Assembly (NCBI RefSeq): GCF_051020765.1
Contig: NW_027469118.1
Span: 62,001-126,000, forward strand
DNA: 64,000 bases
Direction: 5' to 3'
DNA from: Lasioglossum baleicum
Lineage: Eukaryota > Arthropoda > Insecta > Hymenoptera > Halictidae
Every line of letters starts with the position of its first letter. Positions within the stretch are counted from its first letter, which is position 1. The notes below the pieces were generated by a model that made no database searches, was not told where the DNA came from, and was given only the letters and a program-made list of their open reading frames with translations. The position numbers were made by a program, and so were the translations under genes. Of this stretch, positions 8,094 through 17,314 are shown piece after piece.

Positions 8094-9452
8094 ATGTCTC
8101 GCCCAATCACGCGATCTCAAAGGGATCTCCAAGCAGATCCTAACGCAGACCTTCCCCCAATGACCGAGGAAGAGCTACTCCTATACGCACAAGACCTCGC
8201 CCGTAGAGAGCAATATCTTAAAGAGGAAACTGATTTTATTGCCAAATTGCGTCTCAAATATGAAGAAGACGCACAAAACCAAAAGAATATGCTCGACGAA
8301 ATACGAAAAGAGCTTCGCAACATCCAAATCACGAGTCAAACCCTACGTCAACAATCGCCTACACCAGGCCCTAGTAACGTCTCTAATATGCGGGAACCTT
8401 CACCGCCAGAGCCACGCGAAATCCCACAGTATGAACCTACTGGTAATTTCGCTCTAAAACAAGCTGCCGAGCTTGTCCCTAGATTCGACGGAACTTCGTC
8501 TTCCGTCCTACAATTCATACGCGCATGCAAACGCGCGCGTGACACCGTACCGGCCACTGCAGAGCGTGCCCTCACAAAATTGCTCTGCAATAAACTCCAC
8601 GATCGTGCTTATGCCGCTATAGAAGGCCAGCACATATTCACAATTTCTGCACTATGCGAGAAATTACGAACAGTACTGGGCCCATACAAATTCGTTGACC
8701 AGTACCGTGGCGATCTCGCGAGTGTACTCCAAGCTCCAAACGAGCACATCCTAGACTTCATCAATCGCGTTAAAGACCTTCGAACCGCGATTCAAGATGC
8801 CACAGATATTGGCCTCGATTACGAAGAACTAGATCGCTTCGTAGTAGATTGTTTTCTACGAGGTCTCCTTCCCCAGCTGCGTGCCGAAGTGCTTCATTGC
8901 CCTTCGCGAAATCCTGCCACTGTTTTCGAAGCAGCCATCTCTGCTTACAGGCAGTATGAGTCAGACCAGACTCGTCGACGAGAACTGATCCGCGAAGAAA
9001 AACGAGTCAGCTTCTCTGATAACCGGCCGTATCGCCCGCGTTCCACGTACGAGTCCGCTCGTGACATTCCAGAGCGAACTCAAGAACGCCGCGATAACAG
9101 ACCGGACTCGTCTCAGCAGTCCTCGAGAAACTTAAACCGGGACTCTTATCGCTCCCCGACGCCGCAACGGCGATGGGAAAATAATCCTCGCGACCAAAAC
9201 ACGTACCGCGATGGTCGCACAGATCGCCCTTCAAGCTCTAACAAATTTTGCAACTACTGCAAAGTCCCCGGGCACGATATTCACGAGTGCCGTAAGCGCG
9301 CTTTTAATAATAATAGGAGGTCGGGAAACGAGTCCGGTCTCCCGACCGAAGCCAACCCCAGGCGGGAGGCCGCATCTTCAACCCAAACTACAGCCCGCAC
9401 CCAAACAGCTATCCGGACGAACGACCAGTCCGACGATTCGTCTCAGCAGTAA
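8094..9452 (+). CDS. gag: Gag polyprotein, element A1
   Basis: 452 aa; ATG in context CAAAATGTC, first ATG-initiated long frame after the PBS. Structural protein that would assemble the intracellular particle and package RNA. N-terminal Glu/Lys-rich region (about residues 20-85) looks coiled-coil; about residues 110-310 are capsid-like, with the FLRGLLPQLRAEV segment typical of retrotransposon Gag; then an Arg/Ser/Asp-rich stretch; then one CCHC zinc knuckle (FCNYCKVPGHDIHECRK, about 385-401). The -1 frameshift signal lies just after the knuckle. A2 encodes an apparently identical Gag, showing that A1 and A2 diverged very recently. Confidence 0.95.
   Translation: MSRPITRSQRDLQADPNADLPPMTEEELLLYAQDLARREQYLKEETDFIAKLRLKYEEDAQNQKNMLDEIRKELRNIQITSQTLRQQSPTPGPSNVSNMREPSPPEPREIPQYEPTGNFALKQAAELVPRFDGTSSSVLQFIRACKRARDTVPATAERALTKLLCNKLHDRAYAAIEGQHIFTISALCEKLRTVLGPYKFVDQYRGDLASVLQAPNEHILDFINRVKDLRTAIQDATDIGLDYEELDRFVVDCFLRGLLPQLRAEVLHCPSRNPATVFEAAISAYRQYESDQTRRRELIREEKRVSFSDNRPYRPRSTYESARDIPERTQERRDNRPDSSQQSSRNLNRDSYRSPTPQRRWENNPRDQNTYRDGRTDRPSSSNKFCNYCKVPGHDIHECRKRAFNNNRRSGNESGLPTEANPRREAASSTQTTARTQTAIRTNDQSDDSSQQ
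9323..9371 (+). promoter_or_regulatory. -1 ribosomal frameshift signal, A1
   Basis: G GGA AAC (9323-9329) in the gag frame, 6-nt spacer, then stem GGTCTCCCG (9336-9344) with CGGGAGGCC (9363-9371): 9 bp with one U-G pair. In A2 and A3 the wobble is a C-G pair, a synonymous change in gag. The pol frame is exactly -1 to gag and is open only from 9317, so the slip must fall between 9317 and 9452. Confidence 0.85.
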
Positions 9453-12400
9453 ATCTTGCTGCAGACTCACCAATTCCGCGCGTAAAAATCTCCGCCCCTC
9501 AATTACAAAAGAAGTGTGAATTTTTGTTGGACACGGGTTCGGAGATCAATTTAATTCGTGCGTCAAGTCTAGAACCAAATCTACCTATAGATCATACGAA
9601 CACTATAGAAGTCCAAGGAATAACCGAGGGATCCATTCCAACTCTCGGTCAAATTAAAATACACTTACAGGGTCAAAACCCTGTCGAATTTCATGTCTTG
9701 GGAGAAAGCTTCCCAATTAACATCGACGGAATCCTCGGTTCTCCCTTCTTCAGAACAGGAGCCGAGATCTCATTTGCGAATGAATACATTACGATAGGAA
9801 ACATTCGGGTTCCCTTCTCGAACCCTTGCGCGCCCACGGCTGAGCCTCGCGATAAATTGGCAGCAGAGGTTATTTCAATGCCTTCGTCTATGACCAACGA
9901 TCTCGTTAAAACTCCAGCCGTCGAGCGTAGGGAACATTCGGCAAGGAACGTTCGAGTGTCTTCCTCAAATCCTCGTGCACCCGCGGTCAGACCTTGCAGA
10001 GCCCCGGTGACGGAGGTTATTTCAATGCCTCCTCGGGATTCGATCGAGTACTCCCTAGAGAAAAACGCCGTGAAAAGCCGGCCGGAATCGAAGGAGACTC
10101 GAGAGATATCGGAGTACACTGCGAGAAGTCGGATCGTGGAGCGTGAGGATCGAGTCCGAACAAAGACTCCTCCGAAATCCGAAGAATTCGTCCTCGAACC
10201 TCGTACCGTTGCGTGCATAGCGGTCGACGTCGAAGGACCTAAACAGGGATATATCCGCCGTGTTAACGTAGCGCCGGATGTATTCCTGGGTGACTGCGTC
10301 GTCACCAATCGTAAAGGCAAAGCGAGCCTCCGGTGTTTTAACACCTCGTCGGAAAGAGTTTCATTTCGATTGCCCCCATTGGAGATGGAAGAAATCGAGT
10401 CGTACTCTTCCGACCTTTCTAATTCCGGGTATCATCCCGACGCATTCGGTAACCATCCCGACCTTTCTAATTCCGGGTACTATCCCGACGTATTCGGTAA
10501 CCATCCCGACCTTACTAATTCCGGGTATCATCCCGACGTATTCGGTAACCATCCCGACCATTCTAATTCCGGGTATCATCCCGACGTATTCGGTAACCAT
10601 CCCGACCTTTCCAATTCCGGGAACCATCCCGACGCATTCGGTAACCATCCCGACATTACTAACTCCGGTAACCAGCCCGATTCTCATACTAACTCCGGTA
10701 ACCAGCCCGATCCTCATACTAACTCCGGTAACCAGCCCGATTCTCATACTAACTCCGGTAACCAGCCCGATCATTATACTAACTCCGGTAACCAGCCCGA
10801 TAAAACCAAGGTCAGAATGACCTATTCCATCGCAAATTCCCACGAAGCTCGCGTGAAAGAGCTATTAGAAACTATCCCCATGGATCATCTCAGCGGCGAC
10901 GAAATGGACCATGTTAAATCTTTGTTAGAAAAGCACAATGATCTTTTCCATCTCCAAGGGGATCGTTTGGGGAAAACAAATGCGGTGACTCACAGAATCA
11001 TCACGACGGATGATATTCCAATCCATGTTAAACAGTATCGCTACCCACCAATCCACAAGGACGAAATCAACAAGCAAATGTCCGAACTCTTACGGAATGA
11101 CATAGTCGTTCCATCTAACTCACCTTATAATTCCCCCTTGTGGATTGTTCCTAAGAAAGCGGACGCCGAGGGTAACAAAAAGTGGCGCATGGTAATCGAT
11201 TACCGCGGATTAAACGAGAAGTCGGTGGCCGACGCGTACCCGCTACCTAGCATTAACGAAATCCTAGATCAGTTAGGCAGCGCCGCATACTTCAGTGTGT
11301 TTGACTTAGCCAGCGGATTCCATCAGATAGGAATGGAGAAGGAGGATGCCGCGAAGACCGCCTTCTCCACGCCTTTCGGCCACTACGAATTCAACAGAAT
11401 GCCATTCGGTCTCCGTAATGCTCCGGCTACCTTCCAAAGATTAATGGACACAGTCCTCTGCGGCCTACAAGGCAACGAACTCTTCGTGTACCTCGATGAT
11501 ATCGTGATCTACGCGCGTTCATTAGAAGAACATTATGCCAAATTCAATAAACTAGCCCGCCGGCTGCGCGGAGCCAACCTCAAATTACAGCCCTCGAAAT
11601 GCGGCTTCCTTCATAAGGAAGTGGCATACCTGGGACATCAGATCAGTCAAGACGGCGTCAGACCATGTCCAAAGAAAATTAATGCCGTACAAAATTTCCC
11701 ACGACCTAAGAACGCGAAAAACGTGCGCGAATTTTTAGGCCTTGCAGGGTACTACCGCAAATTTATTAATGACTTCGCTAAAATCTCCAAACCCCTAACC
11801 CAACTCCTCGCCAAAGAGCACAATTTCGAATGGGGTCCAAAACAAGAAAAGGCCTTCGAAGACCTACGACAAGCTCTGTGTGACGAACCGGTCCTTCAAT
11901 ACCCGGATTTCGATAAGCCGTTTAACGTCACCTGCGATGCATCTGGATATGCCATCGGCGCCGTACTAAGCCAAGGCGAAGTAGGCAAGGATCGTCCCGT
12001 TGCCTATGCCTCAAGGATCCTGCAGGGCGCTGAAGTGAACTATTCTACAATAGAGAAGGAGTGCTTAGCAATAATATTCGCAGTACAGTATTTTAGACCA
12101 TATATCTACGGCCGAAAATTTACACTAATCACAGACCATAAACCGCTGGTCTGGATGACGTCAGTAAAAGACCCTACGTCGCGCCTCCTCAGATGGCGCC
12201 TAAAACTGGCCGAGTTTGAATATAAAGTCGTCTACAAACCGGGAAAAGCGAATTCTAACGCTGATGCCCTCTCCCGAAACCCAGTTACGTTGCCCCTCTC
12301 ATGGAGCACCCCTGGAGGCACATCGCCGCCAAGAGCACCGTTATCAAATCCAGGAACCCCTCTCTTCGATAACCGCCGAAGGAGATGGGCCGACTCGCAT

Positions 12401-14446
12401 CTTATGCCACCGCCTCAGTCAATTCCCCCGAGGAAGAGGAAATCATCGTCGAACTCAACATCTGAACCACCATCAAAAACGCCACCACGCCCTAGGGTGA
12501 GTTCAGATGACGACAGCCTTTTGGTATCACCACCCCTAGTACCCGCCTCCCGTCAAGAGGAGTCACCCATAACAGGACTAGAGGACATTTTAACCGCCGT
12601 CCCCAGCCTAATTCCCCAACCAACGGGACCAAACTGGCTCGATGAAGAAGAAGAAACCTTACCCTCCGAGGACGAGGAAGAAGATGAGGAGCCAAGACGA
12701 CAAGGGAGAATAACGTACCTCCGCGACCGACTAATTATGAGGAAAGATAATTTAGTATGTTTCACAACCCTGGATGGTCAACCTATAGACCCAGGAGCCG
12801 TAGACCTCCATAGACAAAGGAAACTGTCCGACGGTCGAGATCTGACCTTATTCAAAGCAAAGATAAGTAATTTCGGTAGCAACAAGCTGATACAGATACC
12901 CATCAAACCATCCCTGACTCACGAGGTTTCAACTGACGACCTAAAAGAATGTTTCCGGACATTACTTGATGTAGCCAACGAACTCAGACTGCGAACATTT
13001 TCAATCTCTAAAACCTATATAGACGACAATTCCATGGAGTACGTCTCGAACCTCCTCATCGCAACATTCGAAGACACCCCCGTACACATATTCTTCTGCG
13101 CAAACGAAATCCAGATACCGGCCGAAGATAGATGGAATGATATTATCGCAGAAAATCACGTCTCTGCGTACGCAGGGCACAAAGGAATTACAAAAACCCT
13201 GAAGAGAATCCGCGAAAGATATTGGTGGAGCGGTATGAAGATCCAGATAACGAACTACGTTAATAACTGCCTCAGTTGCCAACGTAATAAACTGACCAGG
13301 GTAAAAACGCGCCTGCCGATGAGAATAACGGATACACCCGGTAGAGCGTTCGATAAGGTGTCCATGGACATTGTAGGGCCCCTTCCAACAACCAACGACG
13401 GAAACACATACATCTTAACCATACAGGATTTATTAACGAAACACTCAACTGCAATCCCTCTTAAATCCGCCGATGCCATCAGCACTGCGGACGCATTTAT
13501 AAACAATTTTATCTGCCGTTTCGGAACACCTAAAGCCATCCTAACGGATCAAGGAGCGAATTTCACAAGTTCCCTGATGAAGGCCATCGCAAAACGATTC
13601 AGAATAACTCGGCTGCAAACAACAGCCTTCCACCCTCAAAGCAACGGGTCAATCGAAAGATCCCACCACGTCTTAGCAGAATACCTGAAGCAATACGTCC
13701 ACAAAAACAACTGGGACAAATGGGTCGATTTAGCAATGTTTAGTTACAATACAAGTGTCCACGAGGGCACAGATTTCACGCCGCACGAGTTAGTATTCGG
13801 CTCTTTGGCGCGAGTCCCATCCGCCGATTCCTACTCCTACGAATGCGAAAACGACTCCTATACCCACTACCTCTCCCAATTGCAAAGAAAGATAACCGAA
13901 ACCCAGATTCGCGCGCGCGGAAACTTAGTCTCCGCGAAAAGAAAATCCAAATCATACTACGATAGAAGAATTAACCCGGTAGAATTCAAGGTGGGAGAAC
14001 AGGTATTCCTACTCAAAGAACCCTGCAAGGGCAAATTCGATGCGCAATATACGGGTCCTCACGAAATCTGCGACATCTTAGACTCAAACAATGTAAAAAT
14101 TAAAGTAGGGAACCATTTTAAGATTGTACATGCAAACAAACTCAAGCGAGCGCCGAATAATCCAACGCAAACCCCGCGTCAGCGAAACGTGACACTCATC
14201 TGGAAGAAGATAAGAAAAGACAAAAGTGACAGTGACACCAGTGATTCCCCACCCACCCAAAACCCAACTATGCAAAATGAACATTGCGAATACGACTTGT
14301 CGGACATTACAAAACCAGCCCCAGCCCCACGTGCCGACACCGACAACATTTCAGTGCGACCAGTGTTTCGTACAAATATAGGAAATACTCGCCGAGAACT
14401 GTGCTCCCTGCGCGGAGTACCTCCGGACGATGCGTCGCATGAATGA
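9329..14446 (+). CDS. pol: Pol polyprotein: protease, RT, RNase H, integrase
   Basis: Entered by -1 frameshift; no ATG start is needed (the LLDTG region begins at TTG codons). Aspartic protease LLDTGSEINLI at 9524 with NGILGSPFF near 9735. A tandem-repeat linker (10420-10801) follows. RT: WRMVIDYRGLN near 11184 and catalytic YLDD at 11489-11500. RNase H: CDASG near 11932, IEKE near 12052, TDHKPLVW near 12133. An unusual ~270-residue Pro-rich then acidic spacer (about 12300-13130; DEEEE and EDEEEDEE near 12645-12690). Integrase: H-X-H/C-X2-C zinc region 13150-13275; D near 13369, D near 13545, E near 13656; C-terminal KFDAQYTGPHEI. Ends in the tail shared with the env elements. No frameshift or stop is seen. 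Confidence 0.93.
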   Translation, partial: RVRSPDRSQPQAGGRIFNPNYSPHPNSYPDERPVRRFVSAVNLAADSPIPRVKISAPQLQKKCEFLLDTGSEINLIRASSLEPNLPIDHTNTIEVQGITEGSIPTLGQIKIHLQGQNPVEFHVLGESFPINIDGILGSPFFRTGAEISFANEYITIGNIRVPFSNPCAPTAEPRDKLAAEVISMPSSMTNDLVKTPAVERREHSARNVRVSSSNPRAPAVRPCRAPVTEVISMPPRDSIEYSLEKNAVKSRPESKETREISEYTARSRIVEREDRVRTKTPPKSEEFVLEPRTVACIAVDVEGPKQGYIRRVNVAPDVFLGDCVVTNRKGKASLRCFNTSSERVSFRLPPLEMEEIESYSSDLSNSGYHPDAFGNHPDLSNSGYYPDVFGNHPDLTNSGYHPDVFGNHPDHSNSGYHPDVFGNHPDLSNSGNHPDAFGNHPDITNSGNQPDSHTNSGNQPDPHTNSGNQPDSHTNSGNQPDHYTNSGNQPDKTKVRMTYSIANSHEARVKELLETIPMDHLSGDEMDHVKSLLEKHNDLFHLQGDRLGKTNAVTHRIITTDDIPIHVKQYRYPPIHKDEINKQMSELLRNDIVVPSNSPYNSPLWIVPKKADAEGNKKWRMVIDYRGLNEKSVADAYPLPSINEILDQLGSAAYFSVFDLASGFHQIGMEKEDAAKTAFSTPFGHYEFNRMPFGLRNAPATFQRLMDTVLCGLQGNELFVYLDDIVIYARSLEEHYAKFNKLARRLRGANLKLQPSKCGFLHKEVAYLGHQISQDGVRPCPKKINAVQNFPRPKNAKNVREFLGLAGYYRKFINDFAKISKPLTQLLAKEHNFEWGPKQEKAFEDLRQALCDEPVLQYPDFDKPFNVTCDASGYAIGAVLSQGEVGKDRPVAYASRILQGAEVNYSTIEKECLAIIFAVQYFRPYIYGRKFTLITDHKPLVWMTSVKDPTSRLLRWRLKLAEFEYKVVYKPGKANSNADALSRNPVTLPLSWSTPGGTSPPRAPLSNPGTPLFDNRRRRWADSHLMPPPQSIPPRKRKSSSNSTSEPPSKTPPRPRVSSDDDSLLVSPPLVPASRQEESPITGLEDILTAVPSLIPQPTGPNWLDEEEETLPSEDEEEDEEPRRQGRITYLRDRLIMRKDNLVCFTTLDGQPIDPGAVDLHRQRKLSDGRDLTLFKAKISNFGSNKLIQIPIKPSLTHEVSTDDLKECFRTLLDVANELRLRTFSISKTYIDDNSMEYVSNLLIATFEDTPVHIFFCANEIQIPAEDRWNDIIAENHVSAYAGHKGITKTLKRIRERYWWSGMKIQITNYVNNCLSCQRNKLTRVKTRLPMRITDTPGRAFDKVSMDIVGPLPTTNDGNTYILTIQDLLTKHSTAIPLKSADAISTADAFINNFICRFGTPKAILTDQGANFTSSLMKAIAKRFRITRLQTTAFHPQSNGSIERSHHVLAEYLKQYVHKNNWDKWVDLAMFSYNTSVHEGTDFTPHELVFGSLARVPSADSYSYECENDSYTHYLSQLQRKITETQIRARGNLVSAKRKSKSYYDRRINPVEFKVGEQVFLLKEPCKGKFDAQYTGPHEICDILDSNNVKIKVGNHFKIVHANKLKRAPNNPTQTPRQRNVTLIWKKIRKDKSDSDTSDSPPTQNPTMQNEHCEYDLSDITKPAPAPRADTDNISVRPVFRTNIGNTRRELCSLRGVPPDDASHE
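10420..10801 (+). repeat. Coding minisatellite in the protease-RT linker
   Basis: Two repeat types in the pol frame: five 48-bp units encoding variants of NSGYHPDVFGNHPDLS, then five 30-bp units encoding variants of NSGNQPDSHT. Copy number and order differ between elements (21930-22380 in A2, 28705-29105 in A3, 36675-36955 in B1, 49250-49490 in B2, 59705-59850 in B3) but the frame is always kept. The product would be a hydrophilic His/Asn/Pro/Asp-rich spacer. Confidence 0.85.
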
Positions 14447-14468
14447 GTGTGTGGTCGAGTGTTGAGCG

Positions 14469-14512
14469 AGAAATTTCTTCCTTGTAAGAAATTTCTTTTC
14501 CGCGTTGGGAGG
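14469..14512 (+). promoter_or_regulatory. Pre-PPT hairpin and polypurine tract, A1
   Basis: AGAAATTTCTT (14469-14479) and AAGAAATTTCT (14486-14496) form an 11-bp perfect stem with a 6-nt loop, just before the polypurine tract (GGGAGG) abutting the 3' LTR. Hairpins at the same place in B (52328-52352) and E (minus strand, near 54752) have different stem sequences. Confidence 0.7.
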
Positions 14513-16465
14513 TGTTACGTCGTCCGATGTACGACGTTGGCCTTGTACACACACTATGTATACAAGGTCTGATCTGCATAAGATCCACACACCGTCCCCT
14601 AGACATAAGAGCATAGTATTAAGATCTCATTATTCTATTGTTCTAATCCTTATCTCCGTCTCTACCCATCACCATAACTTCTCCTTGATCAACACCTTAC
14701 CTCAGTTTCAACCCATCACCACGACACATAATGCAATAAAGTATTGCATCACTCTGGAAGCATCTAGAAGCTTCTAGAAACGTCGAGAAGTCCAAAGACT
14801 GCTGCATCAGCAGTCCCACGCTCGTAGAGGGCAATAGGACAGCCACGAGACTGCACCGTCAGCAGAAATGCACGTGCAGTCCCCGGGAGCGAAGACGCTG
14901 CTGCGTCAGCGGTTCTCCCACTCCGACAACTGAAGAACAAAGAGACTGCAGCGTCAGCTATCCCCACTCCGACCGAAGGAGGCAAGGCAGAGCGGACGCT
15001 TGCATCAGTCCGCCTTCAGCCAGCGACTCGCACAGACGTGCCTACCTGGCCTCAGCCGCCAGTCCGGCTTCAAGAGCAGACGTGTTCAGTCTAGCTCCGC
15101 GATAGTGAAGTGTGTCGATCCTTCACTCCTAATTCCAATTCCAATTCCAATTCTAACTCTAACTCAACTCAACTCAACTCCTAATTCTCATACATTATTC
15201 CTACAACATATTACTATATCCATTATTCATTAATCCAATTACTACTCCTATTATAATACTACTTACATATTGTATACCAGTGTACTTACCAGTTCTTATT
15301 TAATATATCGTTGTTATACCAGTGCTTCGATCTTGTTATTCTTGTGTTAGTTCAACACCATCTTCCAATTCAGTTCTTGCATCGAATATATTAAACTCGT
15401 GACATATCCGGACTTGGTCTAAAGTGCGCAGTGGAAACGCTGAGCCGCCAATAAGGAATTTGAAGCGAGTCATAGAGAAGTTCTCGTGCCACGTCTAGAA
15501 TTGGTCTAAAGAGCGCAGTGGAAACGCTGAGCCGCCACTATAGACGTGAAGCGAGTTAACTACCAAAAAGGTTAATAACAAGTGGAAGTTCATTTTCATT
15601 ATATTATTATTATTCCATCATTACTATTCCTTACCCATGCGACGCCCACGTCGAGCGGGACGCAAGTATCAACTTGCTAAATTGAGACGCGCGTTGAGAA
15701 ATAAAGCGGTGCTCGATCAAATCATTGCCACTACCGAGTGGACCGAACTTCTGGGAACCACCGAGCACATTCCGTGTGACGCGTCCGATTACGTTTCTGT
15801 ATACGGTTGCCCTTGCAGCCTTCCTAAAGAGGTCAACCACGCGGACCTCTCGCGAGCTCCGACGCCAGTTCTGCATCCGGTCGATCGTCCAGAGGTGATC
15901 GACATAGCCGACGACGACGACAGCCAAGACACGATCATCGTTCCCAGGGTCCGTTGCCGAATCATCAGTGACGTCCCTCTGCCAACTCATCAACGTGTCG
16001 TCTTGCGGCCAGCATCCAAGGCCACTAATGTCGTCCCGAACCGAGCAGCAGCAACTCTGCCAGATCTTCCCCACCTCGAGGACATCTGTATAGAAGACCC
16101 GATGTACGACACCTACCGCCAGTACCGCCAGTTCCTGCTGCAACAATATTATTAGGCGTTAATACAGCATTGCGGTGAGTCGTATAATGTCTTGTATAAT
16201 TGCCGAATCCTGTAAACTCACCGTTCTCGTTGCATCATCTCGCGCGTGATTCTTGTCGGGACACTTCTTGTAACCGCGTCGGACGTTCTCTTCTTGACTG
16301 CATCCATAGCAATATCGGTTGTCCTAGTGCATATGACAGCCCGCGGCTGTCTCGGCACGAAAGACCACTCCTCATTTTAATCTTCATATCTCAACCGTCC
16401 GTCTGTCACTGTTCTCTTTTCTCTCCCCTGGTACCTGTAACAAAAACACAGTGACGGACGTGACA
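14513..16465 (+). repeat. A1 3' LTR
   Basis: 1953 bp, TG...CA. It lacks about 27 bp (CCGCCTCCATCTCGCGACTC region) and a further short piece present in the 5' LTR, and differs from it at many single sites, so the two are not a simple sister pair. The opening inverted repeats are ACGTCGT (14517-14523)/ACGACGT (14531-14537) and CCTTGTA (14541-14547)/TACAAGG (14561-14567). Confidence 0.9.
15637..16155 (+). CDS. LTR-encoded SIM-like protein, family A (A1 3' LTR)
   Basis: 172-aa ORF, ATG to TAG. It differs from the A1 5' LTR copy at several residues (for example HPVDRPEV instead of CPIDRPEV and an Arg for Cys near the C-terminus), in line with the two LTRs having different histories. The SIM-like VIDIADDDD is intact. 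Confidence 0.7.
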   Translation: MRRPRRAGRKYQLAKLRRALRNKAVLDQIIATTEWTELLGTTEHIPCDASDYVSVYGCPCSLPKEVNHADLSRAPTPVLHPVDRPEVIDIADDDDSQDTIIVPRVRCRIISDVPLPTHQRVVLRPASKATNVVPNRAAATLPDLPHLEDICIEDPMYDTYRQYRQFLLQQYY

Positions 16466-17314
16466 ACTCTACAAGTGCACGATAAACGAAGATATAGTTG
16501 ATAACGAAGATATATGTCACTGAATTGATTGAATTGTAAGAGAAGTCACTCGCGAAGTTCTGGTAAAATAAGATATATTATAATAATAACTTGGTTACAC
16601 TTGGTTACAATTGTATTAATATAAATGTGAATATGAATTAAGTGAATTAATTGCGTAGGAGTTAGTAAATGAATTAGTGTTGGAATAGAGACTGCGTTGA
16701 GTCGGAATTGGTATTGAGTTTGAATTAGAATTGGAATTAGAATTGGAATTGGAATTGTAGAACAAACGTCGATGAACGTCGAAGCGCGAATTAGAAGAGC
16801 GCAGGTCGACACGTCTGCTCGCTTCGCTGGCTTGGGCCAGACTGACTGATGTCGTTGTGTGAGAATGGAGTGAGCGCAGACCGACACGTCCGCTCACTCC
16901 GCTGGCTAGCACCAGACTGATGCAAGAGGCAGCTCTGCGTTGCCTCCTTCGCTCGGAGTGGGGGTTGCTGACGCTGCAGTCCCTTTGTCCTCGCTCGTCG
17001 GAGTGGTGACGGGTGCAAGACTGCTGACGTTGCAGTCTCTTTGTCCTCGCTCTCGACAGAGTGGTGACGCGTGCAAGACTGCTGACGTTGCGATCTCTTT
17101 GTTCTCGAGGTGGCGTTTACTCGAGCGGAGTTGAGGATTTGAACAAGTTGTAAGTGTAGATGAGGGTTTGAACAAGTGTTAAGTGTAGATGAGGGTTTAA
17201 ACAAGTTATAAGTGTAGATGAGGGTTTGAACAAGTGTTAGGTAAGATTGAGAGTTTGGAGTGGTGGTTGGGTTTAGAACAATTGGGAGAGTCGAGATTTA
17301 AGTAGTGATGGGTA
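16466..17314 (-). repeat. Family B LTR, U3-side fragment (part 1, minus strand)
   Basis: Minus-strand LTR B, roughly its first 1034 bp, continued at 26796-27027 after the A2 insertion. It starts abruptly at the A1 3' LTR boundary, so its 3' half is missing. It includes the AATTCC-rich tract, three TGCTGACGNNGC motifs and the repeated TTGTTCAAACCCTCATCTACACTT-type words (read on the minus strand). Confidence 0.85.

Larger units (their letters stand above)
5993..16465 (+). mobile_element. Element A1: Ty3/Gypsy-type LTR retrotransposon with gag-pol, no env
   Basis: 10.5-kb element: 5' LTR, PBS, gag, -1 frameshift, protease-RT-RNase H-integrase, shared C-terminal tail, hairpin, polypurine tract, 3' LTR. 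All coding regions are open, so by sequence this is the only copy in the window able to supply RT and integrase. The flanks are LTR B plus-strand start (left, ...ACCG) and LTR B minus-strand interior (right, ACTC...), with no matching 4-bp duplication. The LTRs differ in length (1990 and 1953 bp) through indels in the CCGCCTCCATC/CCGCCTTCAGCC region. Both facts suggest LTR-LTR recombination or conversion after insertion. Confidence 0.9.

Noticed and set aside
9524..9526. TTG start codon for pol
   Set aside because: The frame is open upstream to 9317 and overlaps gag at a -1 slippery site; initiation at TTG is not needed.
10420..10801. CRISPR-like array
   Set aside because: Units are contiguous coding repeats without unique spacers, in a retroelement frame of a eukaryotic genome.
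10361..10843. Minus-strand ORF encoding repeated VGMVTEYVGM-type sequence
   Set aside because: Shadow of the coding minisatellite on the other strand; it changes with repeat number and has no start context or neighbours.
16546..17204. Short Ser/Arg- or Asn-rich ORFs in U3 of LTR B
   Set aside because: Several overlapping frames are open because of low-complexity sequence, they differ in length between copies and show no conserved start.
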